A DNA stretch of 64,000 nt from Limnobaculum zhutongyuii (GCF_004295645.1 NZ_CP034752.1:868001-932000), one strand, 5' to 3'; positions 26,421-36,721 are shown, numbered from the stretch's first letter. Made by a program: numbers and translations. The notes: generated by a model not told the origin, from the sequence alone.

Positions 26421-29400
26421 ATGCAGGTCAGCAGGAGGCAGTTTTTTAAAATCTGCGCTGGCGGTATGGCGGGTACAACTGCAGCGGCATTAGGTTTTGC
26501 ACCCGCTGCGGCACTGGCGGAAACTCGTAATTATAAATTATTACACGCCCGTGAAACGCGTAATACCTGCACTTACTGTTCCGTTGGCTGTGGGCTGTTA
26601 ATGTACAGCCTGGGCGACGGAGCGAAAAACGCCAAAAGTAGTATTTTCCATATCGAAGGGGACCCGGATCATCCGGTAAACCGCGGTGCGCTTTGCCCGA
26701 AAGGGGCGGGGCTTATCGATTACATTCACAGTGAAGGCCGTTTGCAATATCCGGAATACCGCGCGCCGGGTTCGGATAAGTGGCAGCGCCTGAGCTGGGA
26801 TGACGCATTAAACCGCATTGCTAAATTAATGAAAGAAGATCGCGATGCGCATTTCCAACATACCAATGACGCCGGTACGGTAGTAAACCGCTGGTTGAGT
26901 ACCGGTATGTTGTGTGGCTCTGCGGCCAGTAACGAAACCGGTTTATTAACTCAGAAGTTTATCCGGTCCCTCGGCATGTTAGGAATCGACCAAGTAGCAC
27001 GTATCTGACACGGACCAACGGTAGCAAGTCTTGCTCCAACATTTGGTCGCGGTGCGATGACCAACCACTGGGTTGATATCAAAAATGCGAACGTGGTTGT
27101 GGTGATGGGCGGTAACGCTGCAGAAGCACATCCGGTTGGTTTCCGCTGGGCGCTGGAAGCCAAAAAACACAACAATGCCAAAATTGTTGTGGTAGATCCC
27201 CGTTTCACTCGAACGGCTTCGGTGGCTGATATTTATGCCCCAATCCGTTCCGGTACCGACATTGCTTTTCTGTCGGGCGTGATTCTGTATCTGATAAATA
27301 ATAAAATCAATGCGGAATACGTGAAGCATTACACCAATGCCAGCTATATCATTCGCGAAGATTTCGGCTTTGAAGACGGCTTGTTCAGCGGCTTTGATGA
27401 GCAGAAAGGGCGTTATGATAAATCCAGCTGGAACTATCAGTTGGATGACAGCGGCCAACCAATGCGCGACCCATCGCTAAGCGATCCGCGTTGTGTATGG
27501 AACCTGCTAAAACATCACGTTAGCCGTTATACCCCGGATGTGGTTGAAAACATCTGCGGTACACCACAGGCAGATTTTGCCAAAGTGTGTGAAGTGCTGG
27601 CGGAAACCAGTGCGCCAAACTTAACCACCACCTTCCTGTACGCATTAGGCTGGACCGAACATACCGTTGGTTCACAAAATATTCGTACGATGGCGATGAT
27701 TCAGCTGCTGCTGGGTAACATCGGCATGGCGGGTGGCGGCGTAAACGCACTGCGTGGTCACTCTAACGTTCAGGGTACTACTGACGTTGGTTTGTTATCT
27801 CAAAGCCTGCCGGGTTATCTGACCCTGCCTTCAGAAAAACACGCTAATCTGGAAACTTACCTGTCAGCGGTTACGCCGAAAAGCGTACTGCCAGGTCAGG
27901 TGAACTACTGGAGTAACTATCCTAAGTTCTTTATTAGCATGATGAAGAGCTTCTATGGCGATAAAGCGCAGAGAGATAATGACTGGGGCTTTGATTGGTT
28001 GCCTAAATGGGACCAATCCTACGACTGGATGCACTATTTCGAACGGATGGACAAAGGTCTGGTAACTGGCTTTATCTGTCAGGGGGTTAACGCACTGGCG
28101 TCATCTCCAAACAGAAACAAAACCGCCCGTGCTCTGGCGAAACTGAAGTTCCTGGTAGTGATGGATCCATTAGCCACCGAAACGGCCAGCTTCTGGGAAA
28201 ACCACGGCGAGCATAACGACGTCGATCCTGCTGCTATTCAGACCGAAGTATTCCGTTTACCGTCCAGCTGTTTTGCTGAGGAAGATGGTTCTATTGCTAA
28301 CTCCGGTCGCTGGTTACAGTGGCACTGGAAAGGCGCAGAGCCACCGGGTGAAGCTAAAACTGACGGTGAAATGTTATCTGCTTTGCTGTTTAAAATTCGC
28401 GAGCTGTATAACGCCGAAGGCGGTAACACACCGGAACCTCTGCTTAATATGCAGTGGAACTACTCTCGTCCGCATCATCCGGAATCGGAAGAAGTGGCGA
28501 AAGAGCTTAACGGTCGGGCGCTGGCGGATGTTGTGGATGCCAACGGTAATGTACTGGCGAAGAAAGGCCAACTGTTATCCACCTTTGCTCATCTGAGGGA
28601 CGACGGTACCACCGCCAGTGCCTGCTGGATTTATGCCGGTAGCTGGACTGAGGCCGGTAACCAGATGGCACTGCGTGATAACGCTGACCCATCAGGCTTA
28701 GGTTTAACCACCAAATGGTCATGGGCATGGCCGGTTAACCGCCGCATTATCTATAACCGCGCATCTGCTGACGTACAGGGCAAAGCCTGGGATCCAAAAC
28801 GTACTCTGATCGAGTGGGATGGCAGTAAGTGGGGCGGTAATGACGTGCCTGACTTTAACCTGACCGCGGCACCAGGTTCGGAAACCGGTCCATTTATCAT
28901 GCAGCCAGAGGGCGTAGCTCGCCTGTTTGCACTGGATAAAATGGCGGAAGGGCCGTTCCCTGAGCATTATGAGCCAATTGAAACACCGATTGGTACTAAC
29001 CCACTGCATCCAAACGTAGTGTCTAACCCGGCAGTGCGGATGTTTGAAAGCGATAAGAAAGAAATGGGTACCAGTAAGGAATTCCCTTACGTGGGCACCA
29101 CTTATCGTTTAACCGAACATTTCCACACCTGGACTAAACACTCGAAGCTGAATGCCATTACTCAGCCAGAGCAATTCATTGAAATCAGTGAAGGGCTGGC
29201 GGCGAAAGTGGGTGTACAGCATGGCGATATGGTGAAGGTGAGTTCTAAACGCGGTGAGATTAAGACCAAAGTGGTGGTGACCAAACGTCTTCGCACGCTG
29301 AAAGTAAATGGTCAGGATGTGGAAACTGTCGGTATACCAATTCACTGGGGCTTTAAAGGTGCGGCGCGTAACGGCTTTATTGCCAATACCCTGACGCCAT

Positions 29401-29468
29401 CGGTGGGTGATGCTAACTCACAAACGCCAGAGTTTAAGGCGTTCCTGGTTAACGTGGAAAAGGTGTAA
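26421..29468 (+). CDS. fdnG: Formate dehydrogenase-N alpha subunit, selenoprotein
   Basis: A 1015-residue periplasmic molybdenum (bis-MGD) formate dehydrogenase of the respiratory Fdn/Fdo type. The TGA at 27006-27008 is codon 196 and must be read as selenocysteine: the frame continues HGPTVAS exactly as in E. coli, where the active-site residue is Sec196. A twin-arginine signal (SRRQFF, residues 4-9) exports it, and CTYCSVGC (C50, C53, C57) plus GALCPKG bind the 4Fe-4S cluster. The N-terminus (MQVSRRQFF, ALAETR) resembles FdoG, but the FNR/NarL promoter fits FdnG, so fdoG remains possible. Operon with fdnH and fdnI. Confidence 0.95.
27006..27045 (+). promoter_or_regulatory. Bacterial SECIS element in fdnG
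   Basis: Immediately after the TGA the mRNA can fold into a stem capped by GCA-AGTCT-TGC, with outer arms drawn from the surrounding CGGACCAACGG and TCCAAC. A G/U-rich apical loop of this form (GGUCU/AGUCU) is what SelB recognises. The window does not contain selA, selB or selC. Confidence 0.75.
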
Positions 29469-29480
29469 CGGAGAACAATT

Positions 29481-30371
29481 ATGTCAATGCAATCTCAAGA
29501 CATTATGAAGCGTTCCGCCACCAACGTTTTGACGCCGCCTCCACAGGTGCGTCATCACCAGGAAGAAGTGGCAAAGCTGATTGATGTCACCACCTGTATT
29601 GGCTGTAAAGCCTGTCAGGTGGCCTGCTCTGAGTGGAACGATATTCGTGATGAAATCGGTCATAACGTCGGGGTTTATGATAACCCGGCGGATTTGACCC
29701 CGCAGTCATGGACCGTTATGCGCTATTCGGAAGTCGAGGAAAACGGCAAGCTGGAATGGCTGATCCGTAAAGATGGCTGTATGCACTGTAGCGAGCCGGG
29801 CTGCCTGAAAGCCTGCCCGTCTGCTGGTGCGATTGTACAGTACGCTAACGGTATCGTTGATTTTCAGTCAGAACACTGTATCGGTTGTGGTTACTGCATC
29901 GCCGGTTGTCCGTTCGACGTTCCGCGTCTGAACAAAGAGGACAATCGGGTATACAAATGTACCCTGTGTGTTGACCGCGTTAGCGTTGGTCAGGAACCTG
30001 CCTGTGTGAAAACCTGTCCGACTGGTGCCATTACTTTTGGTACCAAGAAAGACATGATTCATCTGGCAGAGGAGCGTATTGCCGAGCTGAACTCTCGTGG
30101 CTATACCAATGCCGGTTTATATAATCCGGAAGGGGTTGGCGGTACGCACGTGATGTATGTGCTGCATCATGCCGATCGTCCTGAGCTGTATCACGGCCTG
30201 CCGAAAGATCCGACCATCAGTCCGGTGGTTGGTTTCTGGAAAGGCATTCTGAAGCCGCTGTCGGCTCTGGGTTTTGTAGCGACCTTTGCCGGTCTGATTT
30301 TCCACTATGTGGGTGTCGGTCCTAATAAAGTCGACAGCGATGACGAGGAAGATCATCATGAAGAAAAGTAA
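29481..30371 (+). CDS. fdnH: Formate dehydrogenase-N beta subunit, four 4Fe-4S ferredoxin-like
   Basis: A 296-residue electron-transfer subunit with four Cys clusters: CIGCKACQVAC, CMHCSEPGCLKAC, CIGCGYCIAGC and CTLCVDRV plus CVKTC. A single C-terminal membrane helix (LSALGFVATFAGLIFHYVG) anchors it. It carries electrons from FdnG to the cytochrome subunit. The gene follows fdnG after 12 bases. Confidence 0.95.
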   Translation: MSMQSQDIMKRSATNVLTPPPQVRHHQEEVAKLIDVTTCIGCKACQVACSEWNDIRDEIGHNVGVYDNPADLTPQSWTVMRYSEVEENGKLEWLIRKDGCMHCSEPGCLKACPSAGAIVQYANGIVDFQSEHCIGCGYCIAGCPFDVPRLNKEDNRVYKCTLCVDRVSVGQEPACVKTCPTGAITFGTKKDMIHLAEERIAELNSRGYTNAGLYNPEGVGGTHVMYVLHHADRPELYHGLPKDPTISPVVGFWKGILKPLSALGFVATFAGLIFHYVGVGPNKVDSDDEEDHHEEK

Positions 30372-30999
30372 GATGATTAAACGTAACTCGTTTATCGACA
30401 GAGCCTGCCACTGGACGGTAGTGATTTGCTTCTTTCTGGTTGCCCTGTCGGGTATTGCGATGTTTTTCCCATCGCTACACTGGCTGACGCAGACTTTCGG
30501 TACGCCGCAAATGGGACGGATTCTGCATCCTTTCTTTGGTGTACTGATTTTCCTGGTACTGATTGTGATGTTCTTCCGCTTTGTGAAGCACAACATTCCG
30601 AAGAAGGATGATATTGGCTGGTTCCTGCATATTGTGGAAGTGCTGAAAGGCAATGAGCACAAAGTGGCGGACGTGGGTAAATATAACCCGGGTCAGAAGA
30701 TGATGTTCTGGAGCATTATGAGCCTGATTCTGGTGCTGCTGGTTACCGGCGTTATCATCTGGCGTCCTTACTTTGCACATCTGTTCCCAATGTGGTCGAT
30801 CCGTTTGTGTCTGTTACTGCACGCGGTAGCGGCGATTGTGCTGATTCACGCCATTCTGATCCATATCTATATGGCATTCTGGGTGAAGGGCTCTATTTCC
30901 GGCATGATTGAAGGTAAAGTCAGCCGTAAATGGGCCAGAAAGCACCATCCACGCTGGGCCCGTCAGGTTGAAGCCGAAGAAGAAAAAGACAAGCGCTGA
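30358..30999 (+). CDS. fdnI: Formate dehydrogenase-N gamma subunit, cytochrome b556
   Basis: A 213-residue four-helix membrane cytochrome that passes electrons to menaquinone. Haem-ligand histidines are expected in ACHWTVV, LHPFFG and the HAILIHIYMAFW helix. The start at ATG 30358 overlaps the end of fdnH by 14 bases and has GAGGAAG just upstream. Confidence 0.93.
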   Translation: MKKSKMIKRNSFIDRACHWTVVICFFLVALSGIAMFFPSLHWLTQTFGTPQMGRILHPFFGVLIFLVLIVMFFRFVKHNIPKKDDIGWFLHIVEVLKGNEHKVADVGKYNPGQKMMFWSIMSLILVLLVTGVIIWRPYFAHLFPMWSIRLCLLLHAVAAIVLIHAILIHIYMAFWVKGSISGMIEGKVSRKWARKHHPRWARQVEAEEEKDKR

Positions 31000-31028
31000 T
31001 AGCGATTGGTTTTTCTGAATAAGCGTGA

Positions 31029-31055
31029 AAACGGCGAGATTATCTCGCCGTTTTT
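31029..31055 (+). terminator. Intrinsic terminator of fdnGHI
   Basis: AACGGCGAGA-TTA-TCTCGCCGTT followed by T residues: a ten-base-pair GC-rich stem 30 bases after fdnI. It also lies at the end of the convergent exuR. Confidence 0.93.
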
Positions 31056-31075
31056 GTTGATGAAATAGTGTTGTT

Positions 31076-31858
31076 TTACTTTCTTTTCTCAACCACCGAA
31101 GCATGCTCCAGATGTACCACCGGATTCTCAGCAAACATATAGCGATCAACGTTAAATTCGAAGTCTTCGCTGGTGGCGTTAAATAACATCTGTTTGGTGT
31201 TTTCCAGGTGTTCCCACATGGCTACTTTGGCGGCATAGGGGTCTTTCCGGGTTAGCGCTTTGAGGATTTTATCATGCTCGTCGCACCAGCTTTCGATGGA
31301 GCGCTCGTCAATATGTTCGTGCAGTTTACGCCAGTAAGGGTTAAGCACTCGCTGGCTCCACATCTTTTCAACAATGGTGGCCATCGCCGTATTGTGGGTG
31401 GACATCGCGACCTGAATGTGGAATTTTAAATCCCATTCGGAATCCCTGAAGCGGTCCTCTTTACGGGCATGTTCCTGAATTTCCATCAGCTTAAGCAAAT
31501 CTTCTTTGGTGACCTGAGTCGCGGCAAATTCAGCGATATTACTCTCAATCAACTGGCGAGCCTGTAACAGCTCAAATGGACCGCAGGAGGCGAATTCCAA
31601 ACCGCTGTGGGGCATCACCCTGGTTTTAGCCTGATTAGAGATAACATGAATGCCGGAACCTTTACGTACATCCACATAGCCTTCTACTTCCAGCATGATA
31701 ATGGCTTCGCGCACCACCGTTCGGCTCACGTTCATTTCATCAGAGATAAGACGCTCTGCCGGTAATTTTTCACCAACGGCATACACACCTTGCTCAATGC
31801 GACGTTTTAATTCGGTAGCGATTTGTTGATATAAGCGAGAACTGTCGGCCATTTGCAT
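31076..31858 (-). CDS. exuR: Hexuronate regulon repressor ExuR (GntR/FadR family)
   Basis: A 260-residue GntR regulator close to E. coli ExuR throughout. The winged helix (KLPAERLISDEMNVSRTVVREAIIMLEVEGYV) leads, then the FCD ligand domain with ARQLIESNIAEFAATQVTKED and the end FAENPVVHLEHA. ExuR represses galacturonate and glucuronate genes and is relieved by hexuronates. Here it is separated from uxaCBA only by the TRAP genes, and ExuR-like operators occur upstream of itself and of uxaC. Confidence 0.93.
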   Translation of the reverse strand: MQMADSSRLYQQIATELKRRIEQGVYAVGEKLPAERLISDEMNVSRTVVREAIIMLEVEGYVDVRKGSGIHVISNQAKTRVMPHSGLEFASCGPFELLQARQLIESNIAEFAATQVTKEDLLKLMEIQEHARKEDRFRDSEWDLKFHIQVAMSTHNTAMATIVEKMWSQRVLNPYWRKLHEHIDERSIESWCDEHDKILKALTRKDPYAAKVAMWEHLENTKQMLFNATSEDFEFNVDRYMFAENPVVHLEHASVVEKRK

Positions 31859-31913
31859 ATTGAGTACTCTAATCGTTAAAACCAGTGATTGAAGGCTTAA
31901 TCGGACATCATCA

Positions 31914-31932
31914 GGCTATCATACCACTTATA
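31914..31932 (-). promoter_or_regulatory. Putative ExuR operator upstream of exuR
   Basis: On the minus strand the sequence reads AAGTGGTATGATAGCC, near the ExuR/UxuR core TGGTATACCA. The flank ACTTATAGAAT recurs beside the operator upstream of uxaC. Suggests autoregulation. Confidence 0.45.
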
Positions 31933-32003
31933 GAATTTGTTCACTATGTTGTGTTGAAATCAATGAAGAGTATTGGTTTATCGCGGTTTTTATCTTTTAG
32001 CTG

Positions 32004-32039
32004 TTCATCGCTGGCACCAAATACAGTACCAGCGATGAA
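32004..32039 (-). other. Inverted repeat after the TRAP operon
   Basis: TTCATCGCTGG and CCAGCGATGAA form an eleven-base-pair stem just beyond the dctM stop. No T run on the minus strand, so it may stabilise the message end rather than terminate alone. Confidence 0.45.
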
Positions 32040-32047
32040 GCAGAACC

Positions 32048-33367
32048 TTATTTCATGCCAAACAGACCCGGCAAGAACAGGGAGAGCTGAGGGATGTAGC
32101 TGACGGCAAACAGTGTAACCAGTAATGCAGCAAAGAACGGTAACATGGGTTTCAGCAGGTCTTGCAGCTTCACGCCAGAAACCGAGCAGCCAACGAACAG
32201 GGCACTGCCAACCGGCGGGGTACAGAGTCCGATACACAGGTTGAATACCATCATAATACCGAAGTGCACCGGATCCATTCCCATCGATTTAACGATAGGT
32301 AAGAAGATCGGGGTGAAGATCAGTACCGCAGGGGTCATATCCATAAACACCCCGATGATTAACAGAATAATGTTAATGATCAGCAGGATGACAATCAGGT
32401 TATCCGATACGCTGATTAACGCTTCGTTAATCATATAAGGGATATCTGCATTGGTCATGGCCCATGACATACCAACAGAAACGCCAATCAGGAACAGTAC
32501 GATAGAGGTAGTGACCACCGAATCAAGAATGATTTTTGGCAGATCTTTAAATTTAATTTCGCGGTAAATCAGTACCGAAAGTACAAAGGTATAAACTACC
32601 GCAATGGCGGAGGCTTCGGTTGCGGTAAAGATACCACCCAAAATGCCACCCATAACGATCACCACCATCAGCAGGCTTGGGATCGCATCCAGAAAAGCTT
32701 TTACTACCATTTGCATGGTAGGACGTGGTGCCATCGGATAATTACGGCGCTTGGCGATAATGTAAGTGACTAACATGACGCTCAGGCCCATCAGAATGCC
32801 CGGAATATAACCGGCCATAAACAGAGTGGCTACCGAGATACCGCCTGCGGTCAACGCATAAACGATCAGCACGTTTGACGGCGGAATCAGCAGGCCGGAG
32901 ATACAGGACGTGACGTTAATAGCAGCGGTGAAAGAGGGCTCATAGCCTGCTTTTTTCTGCATGGGTGCCATGGTGCCGCCAACCGCCGCCGCGGCGGCAA
33001 CCGCTGAACCGGAAATCGAACCGAACATCATGTTGGCCATCACGTTAACGTGCCCCAAAGAACCCGGGATACGACCCACCATAATTTGAGAAAGATTAAT
33101 CAGGCGGTGGGCAATGCCCCCGCTGTTCATCAGCGAGCCTGCCAGTATAAAGAACGGTATCGCCAGCAGCGAGAAGCTATCGAGTCCAGTGGCTATCTTT
33201 TGGCCGGAGATGGTTAACGTAACATCGGTGGGCAACATCAGTGAGCCAGCGACCAGCGTGGCAATACCAATAGCAAAAGAGATAGGGACACCGGTAAAAA
33301 CCAGGATGACAAAGGTCATCAACATAACAAGGGGAACAAACCATTCCCAGGCAGTGAGCCATTCCAT
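32048..33367 (-). CDS. TRAP transporter large permease subunit (DctM family)
   Basis: A 439-residue polytopic membrane protein of the DctM type, the ion-coupled channel of a TRAP importer. Conserved parts include GVPISFAIG, PFFILAGSLMNSGGIAHRLI, GSISGSAVAAAAAVGG and CIGLCTPPVGSALFVGC. Its ATG overlaps the stop of the small-subunit gene (TAATG). Flanked by exuR and uxaC, it is most likely a hexuronate importer standing in for ExuT, which is not in the window. Confidence 0.9.
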   Translation of the reverse strand: MEWLTAWEWFVPLVMLMTFVILVFTGVPISFAIGIATLVAGSLMLPTDVTLTISGQKIATGLDSFSLLAIPFFILAGSLMNSGGIAHRLINLSQIMVGRIPGSLGHVNVMANMMFGSISGSAVAAAAAVGGTMAPMQKKAGYEPSFTAAINVTSCISGLLIPPSNVLIVYALTAGGISVATLFMAGYIPGILMGLSVMLVTYIIAKRRNYPMAPRPTMQMVVKAFLDAIPSLLMVVIVMGGILGGIFTATEASAIAVVYTFVLSVLIYREIKFKDLPKIILDSVVTTSIVLFLIGVSVGMSWAMTNADIPYMINEALISVSDNLIVILLIINIILLIIGVFMDMTPAVLIFTPIFLPIVKSMGMDPVHFGIMMVFNLCIGLCTPPVGSALFVGCSVSGVKLQDLLKPMLPFFAALLVTLFAVSYIPQLSLFLPGLFGMK

Positions 33368-33867
33368 TATTTACTCTCCTCTGTTGTCCCGGGATTGACG
33401 ATAGCATCGATGATAAACAGCAGGCTGTAATACACCATGATGATGCCGCTTATTGGTAATACTATGTAGATATAAGCCATAGGTACCTGCATGGCAGGGG
33501 AAACCTGACCAGACTCATACACTTTTGCTAACAGGGTATAACCGCCCCAAATCATCACACCGCCGGAAAAACCGCAGATGCAAAGATTAATAATAATGTT
33601 GCTGATACGGCGCTTAATGCCGGTCAGGTTTAAGGTAAACAGGTCAATGGAAAGGTGCTTTTGCAGGCCAACGGTATAAGCGGCACCTAATAAACCAACC
33701 CAAATCATACTAAAGCGGGCAATCTCATCCGTCATCGTGCTGGGGCTATTGAGGACGAAGCGGCTGAACACCTGCCAGACGACGCAAATCACCAGTATCA
33801 CCATCATGACGACTGAGAATGTTGCGATAAACCAATCAATTGGCTTTTTTAATTTTTCAATAGGCAT
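33367..33867 (-). CDS. TRAP transporter small permease subunit (DctQ family)
   Basis: A 166-residue protein with four membrane helices and the typical DctQ stretch EIARFSMIWVGLLGAAYTVGLQKHLSIDLF. It forms the membrane complex with the DctM subunit. Confidence 0.9.
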   Translation of the reverse strand: MPIEKLKKPIDWFIATFSVVMMVILVICVVWQVFSRFVLNSPSTMTDEIARFSMIWVGLLGAAYTVGLQKHLSIDLFTLNLTGIKRRISNIIINLCICGFSGGVMIWGGYTLLAKVYESGQVSPAMQVPMAYIYIVLPISGIIMVYYSLLFIIDAIVNPGTTEESK

Positions 33868-33942
33868 GTTGTTTGTTCCATAAAAATAGCGGGCTGAACA
33901 ACGGCATTTATCAACCCCTTCAGCACCGCTATTGGAAAGACA

Positions 33943-34932
33943 TTACTTGTTTGCTTCGCCTTCGATTTTGGTCATCCATTCCGCCACGCTGGCGTCTTTT
34001 CTGAAATCGTCATACAGCGGTTTTAATGCTTCACGGAATGGGGTCTTATCAACGGTGATAAAGGTAGCGCCCATCTCTTGTGCTTTATTACGTGAATTGG
34101 TGACTTCTTCATCCCATAACTTCTGTTGATACACTTCAGAATTGCGGGCCGCTTTGGTAATAATTGCACGCTGCTCGTCACTCATGCCGTTCCAGACTTT
34201 AGATGCGATAACCAGATAGTCAGGTACGCTGGTGTGCTGGTCTTCGGTATAGAACTTGGCGACTTCAACGTGACGGGTTTGGAAGTAAGACGGCTCGTTG
34301 TTTTCTGCGCCATCAATAACCCCTTGTTGCAGGGCGGTATACACTTCACCAAAAGGAATGGGTGCCGGTGAAGCGCCTAACAGTTCGATGATTTTATTGG
34401 TGGTTGGAGTAGAGACCACGCGGATCTTCATGCCTTTCATATCCGCCGGAGAGTTGATTGGCTTTTTAGCATAGAAGCTGCGAGTACCCGCCACGTAAGC
34501 AGCTATAGCCACAAATCCTTTGCTGTCAGTCTGCTTCATCAGTTCCTGACCAACCGGTCCGTAAAGAACGCGCTTAAAGTGAGCATCATCTTTAAACAGG
34601 TATGGCAGGCTAAATACGGAGAATGCGCTGGCAAACGGTTCCATTTCACTGGCGCTACCTTTGGTCATATCCAGCGCACCGTTTTGCATCATTTCGATGG
34701 TTTCACGTGGGCCACCCATCTGACCGTTTGGATAGATGCGTACACGCATCTTACCGCCAGACTCTTCTTGTATCTCTTTTGCCATCTGATCCATTGCTTT
34801 ATGAACCACATGTTCCTGATCCAGATTGTGAGCCAGTTTCAGGGTGATTTTTTCAACCGCGACAGTGCTCATCGAGGTCATCATCAGCGGTACTGAAAGG
34901 CAAAGACTCGCTAATAGTGGTTTTAGTTTCAT
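33943..34932 (-). CDS. TRAP periplasmic solute-binding protein (DctP family), probably hexuronate
   Basis: A 329-residue binding protein with a signal peptide (MKLKPLLASLCLSVPLMM, then AVEK). The DctP pattern is clear: LAHNLDQEHVVHKAMDQMA, the conserved arginine region GTRSFYAKKPINSPADMKGMKIRV, and PFGEVYTALQQGVIDGAENN. The arginine that clamps the substrate carboxylate suits galacturonate or glucuronate. First gene of the TRAP operon, divergent from uxaC with a shared regulatory gap. Confidence 0.9.
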   Translation of the reverse strand: MKLKPLLASLCLSVPLMMTSMSTVAVEKITLKLAHNLDQEHVVHKAMDQMAKEIQEESGGKMRVRIYPNGQMGGPRETIEMMQNGALDMTKGSASEMEPFASAFSVFSLPYLFKDDAHFKRVLYGPVGQELMKQTDSKGFVAIAAYVAGTRSFYAKKPINSPADMKGMKIRVVSTPTTNKIIELLGASPAPIPFGEVYTALQQGVIDGAENNEPSYFQTRHVEVAKFYTEDQHTSVPDYLVIASKVWNGMSDEQRAIITKAARNSEVYQQKLWDEEVTNSRNKAQEMGATFITVDKTPFREALKPLYDDFRKDASVAEWMTKIEGEANK

Positions 34933-35250
34933 CCTTCTTATTCCTTTTTTGAGTGGAGGTTTAAGGTAGAGCCAAAGGTATCAATTTGTATTTTGGTTGA
35001 TAGCTTATGTTAACCTGTCATATATCTTTCTTGGTTGAGGTATATCACAAAAACCAGAATATTATGGGTAACATCGTGCAACCACTAGCTAATAGTAGGG
35101 TTTGTTAATGATTAGTCGACAGGGTAAGGTATGTGACAGGCTGTAAAAAGGTGAAGATTACAAAAATGAGATCTAACTCACTTTGATATTGGTATAACAA
35201 CTTATAGAATGATATAAACAGCGAATCACTCTGACTAAGGAAATCATTCC
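34933..35250. promoter_or_regulatory. Divergent TRAP/uxaC regulatory region with CRP and ExuR sites
   Basis: A CRP-like site TGAGA-TCTAAC-TCACT (35167-35182) matches eight of ten core positions. ATTGGTATAACAACTT (35188-35203) resembles the ExuR/UxuR operator AATTGGTATACCAATT. A second, weaker operator-like TTGAGGTATATCACAA is at 35035-35050, nearer the TRAP side. Fits glucose repression plus hexuronate induction of both transcripts. Confidence 0.6.
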
Positions 35251-36663
35251 ATGTCTCAATTTTTAACTGAAGATTTTTTACTGGATACCGAGTTCGCCCG
35301 TCAGCTATACCATGGCTACGCGGCAGAACAGCCTATTTTTGACTACCATTGCCACCTGCCCCCAGAGCAAATCGCCAACGACTACAAATTTAAAAACCTA
35401 TATGACATCTGGTTGAAAGGGGATCACTATAAGTGGCGTGCCATGCGTACTCACGGCGTGGCTGAACGTTTGTGTACTGGTGATGCCTCAGATCTTGAGA
35501 AGTTTAAAGCCTGGGCCGCTACCGTTCCCCATACCATTGGTAATCCACTTTACCACTGGACGCATTTAGAACTGCGTCGTCCCTTTGGTATTACCGGCGT
35601 TTTACTCTCTTCCTCAACTGCCGATGACTTATGGAACCGCTGTAATCAACTGCTGGAGCAAGAGCGCTTCTCTGCCCGCGGCATCATGCAACAAATGAAT
35701 GTCAAAATGGCAGGAACCACTGATGATCCGGTCGATTCACTGGAGCACCACAAGGCGATTGCACAGGATGGCAGCTTTAAAATTAAGGTATTGCCAAGCT
35801 GGCGTCCGGACAAAGCATTCAATATTGATTCACCGGCATTTGTTGAATATATCCATCGTCTGGAGGCCGCAGCAGACAATTCTATTCATCGTTTTAGTGA
35901 ATTGTGTGATGCGTTAAACAAGCGTCTGGACCATTTTGCCGCACACGGCTGTCGTATCGCCGACCATGCGCTGGATGAAGTGGTATACCAGCAAGCGGAT
36001 GAAGCAACGTTGGATGGCATTCTGGCCCGTGCGCTTCAGGGGCACTCACTATCAACGGAAGAAGTAGCCCAGTTTAAAACCGGCGTACTGTTGTTTTTGG
36101 GTAGCCAATATCATCAGCGTCAGTGGGTACAGCAGTACCATATTGGCGCGTTGCGTAATAATAATGCCTTCATGCTGCAACGCTTAGGGCCGGATACCGG
36201 TTTTGACTCCATCCACGATGCGCCTGTGGCTTTGCCTTTGTCCCGTCTGCTCAATGCGCAAGCGGCGAATAATGCGCTGCCGAAAACCATTCTTTATTGC
36301 CTGAATCCGCGTGATAACGAGGTGTTGGCCACCATGTGCGGTAACTTCCAGCAGGAAGGTATTCCGGGCAAGATGCAGTTTGGTTCCGGCTGGTGGTTTA
36401 ACGACCAGAAAGATGGCATGCAGCGTCAAATGATGCAGCTTAGCCAGCTGGGTTTGCTGAGCCACTTTGTTGGCATGCTGACCGATAGCCGCAGTTTCCT
36501 CTCCTATACCCGCCATGAGTATTTCCGCCGCATTCTGTGCCAGATGATAGGCCGTTGGGTGGCGGATGGCGAAGCTCCGGCAGATATTCAACTGTTGGGT
36601 GAAATGGTGAAAAACATCTGTTTTGACAACGCTAAACGCTATTTCGCCATCGAGCTTGAGTAA
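35251..36663 (+). CDS. uxaC: Glucuronate/galacturonate isomerase
   Basis: A 470-residue uronate isomerase, the same length as E. coli UxaC. It converts D-glucuronate to fructuronate and D-galacturonate to tagaturonate. FDYHCHLPPEQIANDYKFKN near the start holds metal-binding histidines of the amidohydrolase-like barrel. GSGWWFNDQKDGMQRQMMQL and MLTDSRSFLSYTRHEYFRR near the end are family signatures. First gene of uxaCBA. Confidence 0.95.
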   Translation: MSQFLTEDFLLDTEFARQLYHGYAAEQPIFDYHCHLPPEQIANDYKFKNLYDIWLKGDHYKWRAMRTHGVAERLCTGDASDLEKFKAWAATVPHTIGNPLYHWTHLELRRPFGITGVLLSSSTADDLWNRCNQLLEQERFSARGIMQQMNVKMAGTTDDPVDSLEHHKAIAQDGSFKIKVLPSWRPDKAFNIDSPAFVEYIHRLEAAADNSIHRFSELCDALNKRLDHFAAHGCRIADHALDEVVYQQADEATLDGILARALQGHSLSTEEVAQFKTGVLLFLGSQYHQRQWVQQYHIGALRNNNAFMLQRLGPDTGFDSIHDAPVALPLSRLLNAQAANNALPKTILYCLNPRDNEVLATMCGNFQQEGIPGKMQFGSGWWFNDQKDGMQRQMMQLSQLGLLSHFVGMLTDSRSFLSYTRHEYFRRILCQMIGRWVADGEAPADIQLLGEMVKNICFDNAKRYFAIELE

Positions 36664-36664
36664 T

Positions 36665-36721
36665 GCTACCGCCTGTCCGTATTGGACTTTTGTCATCCGT
36701 AATCAGAGGGAGTGCGGTAGC
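36665..36721 (+). other. Inverted repeat between uxaC and uxaB
   Basis: GCTACCGC (36665-36672) pairs with GCGGTAGC (36714-36721) across a 41-base loop. Possible processing or stability element in the uxaCBA message; no terminator T run. Confidence 0.35.

Noticed and set aside
26421..27008. fdnG as a truncated pseudogene of 195 codons
   Set aside because: The TGA is the conserved selenocysteine codon followed by HGPTVAS and a SECIS stem; the frame continues to full length.
36184..36696. 170-residue minus-strand frame inside uxaC
   Set aside because: Antisense shadow of uxaC.
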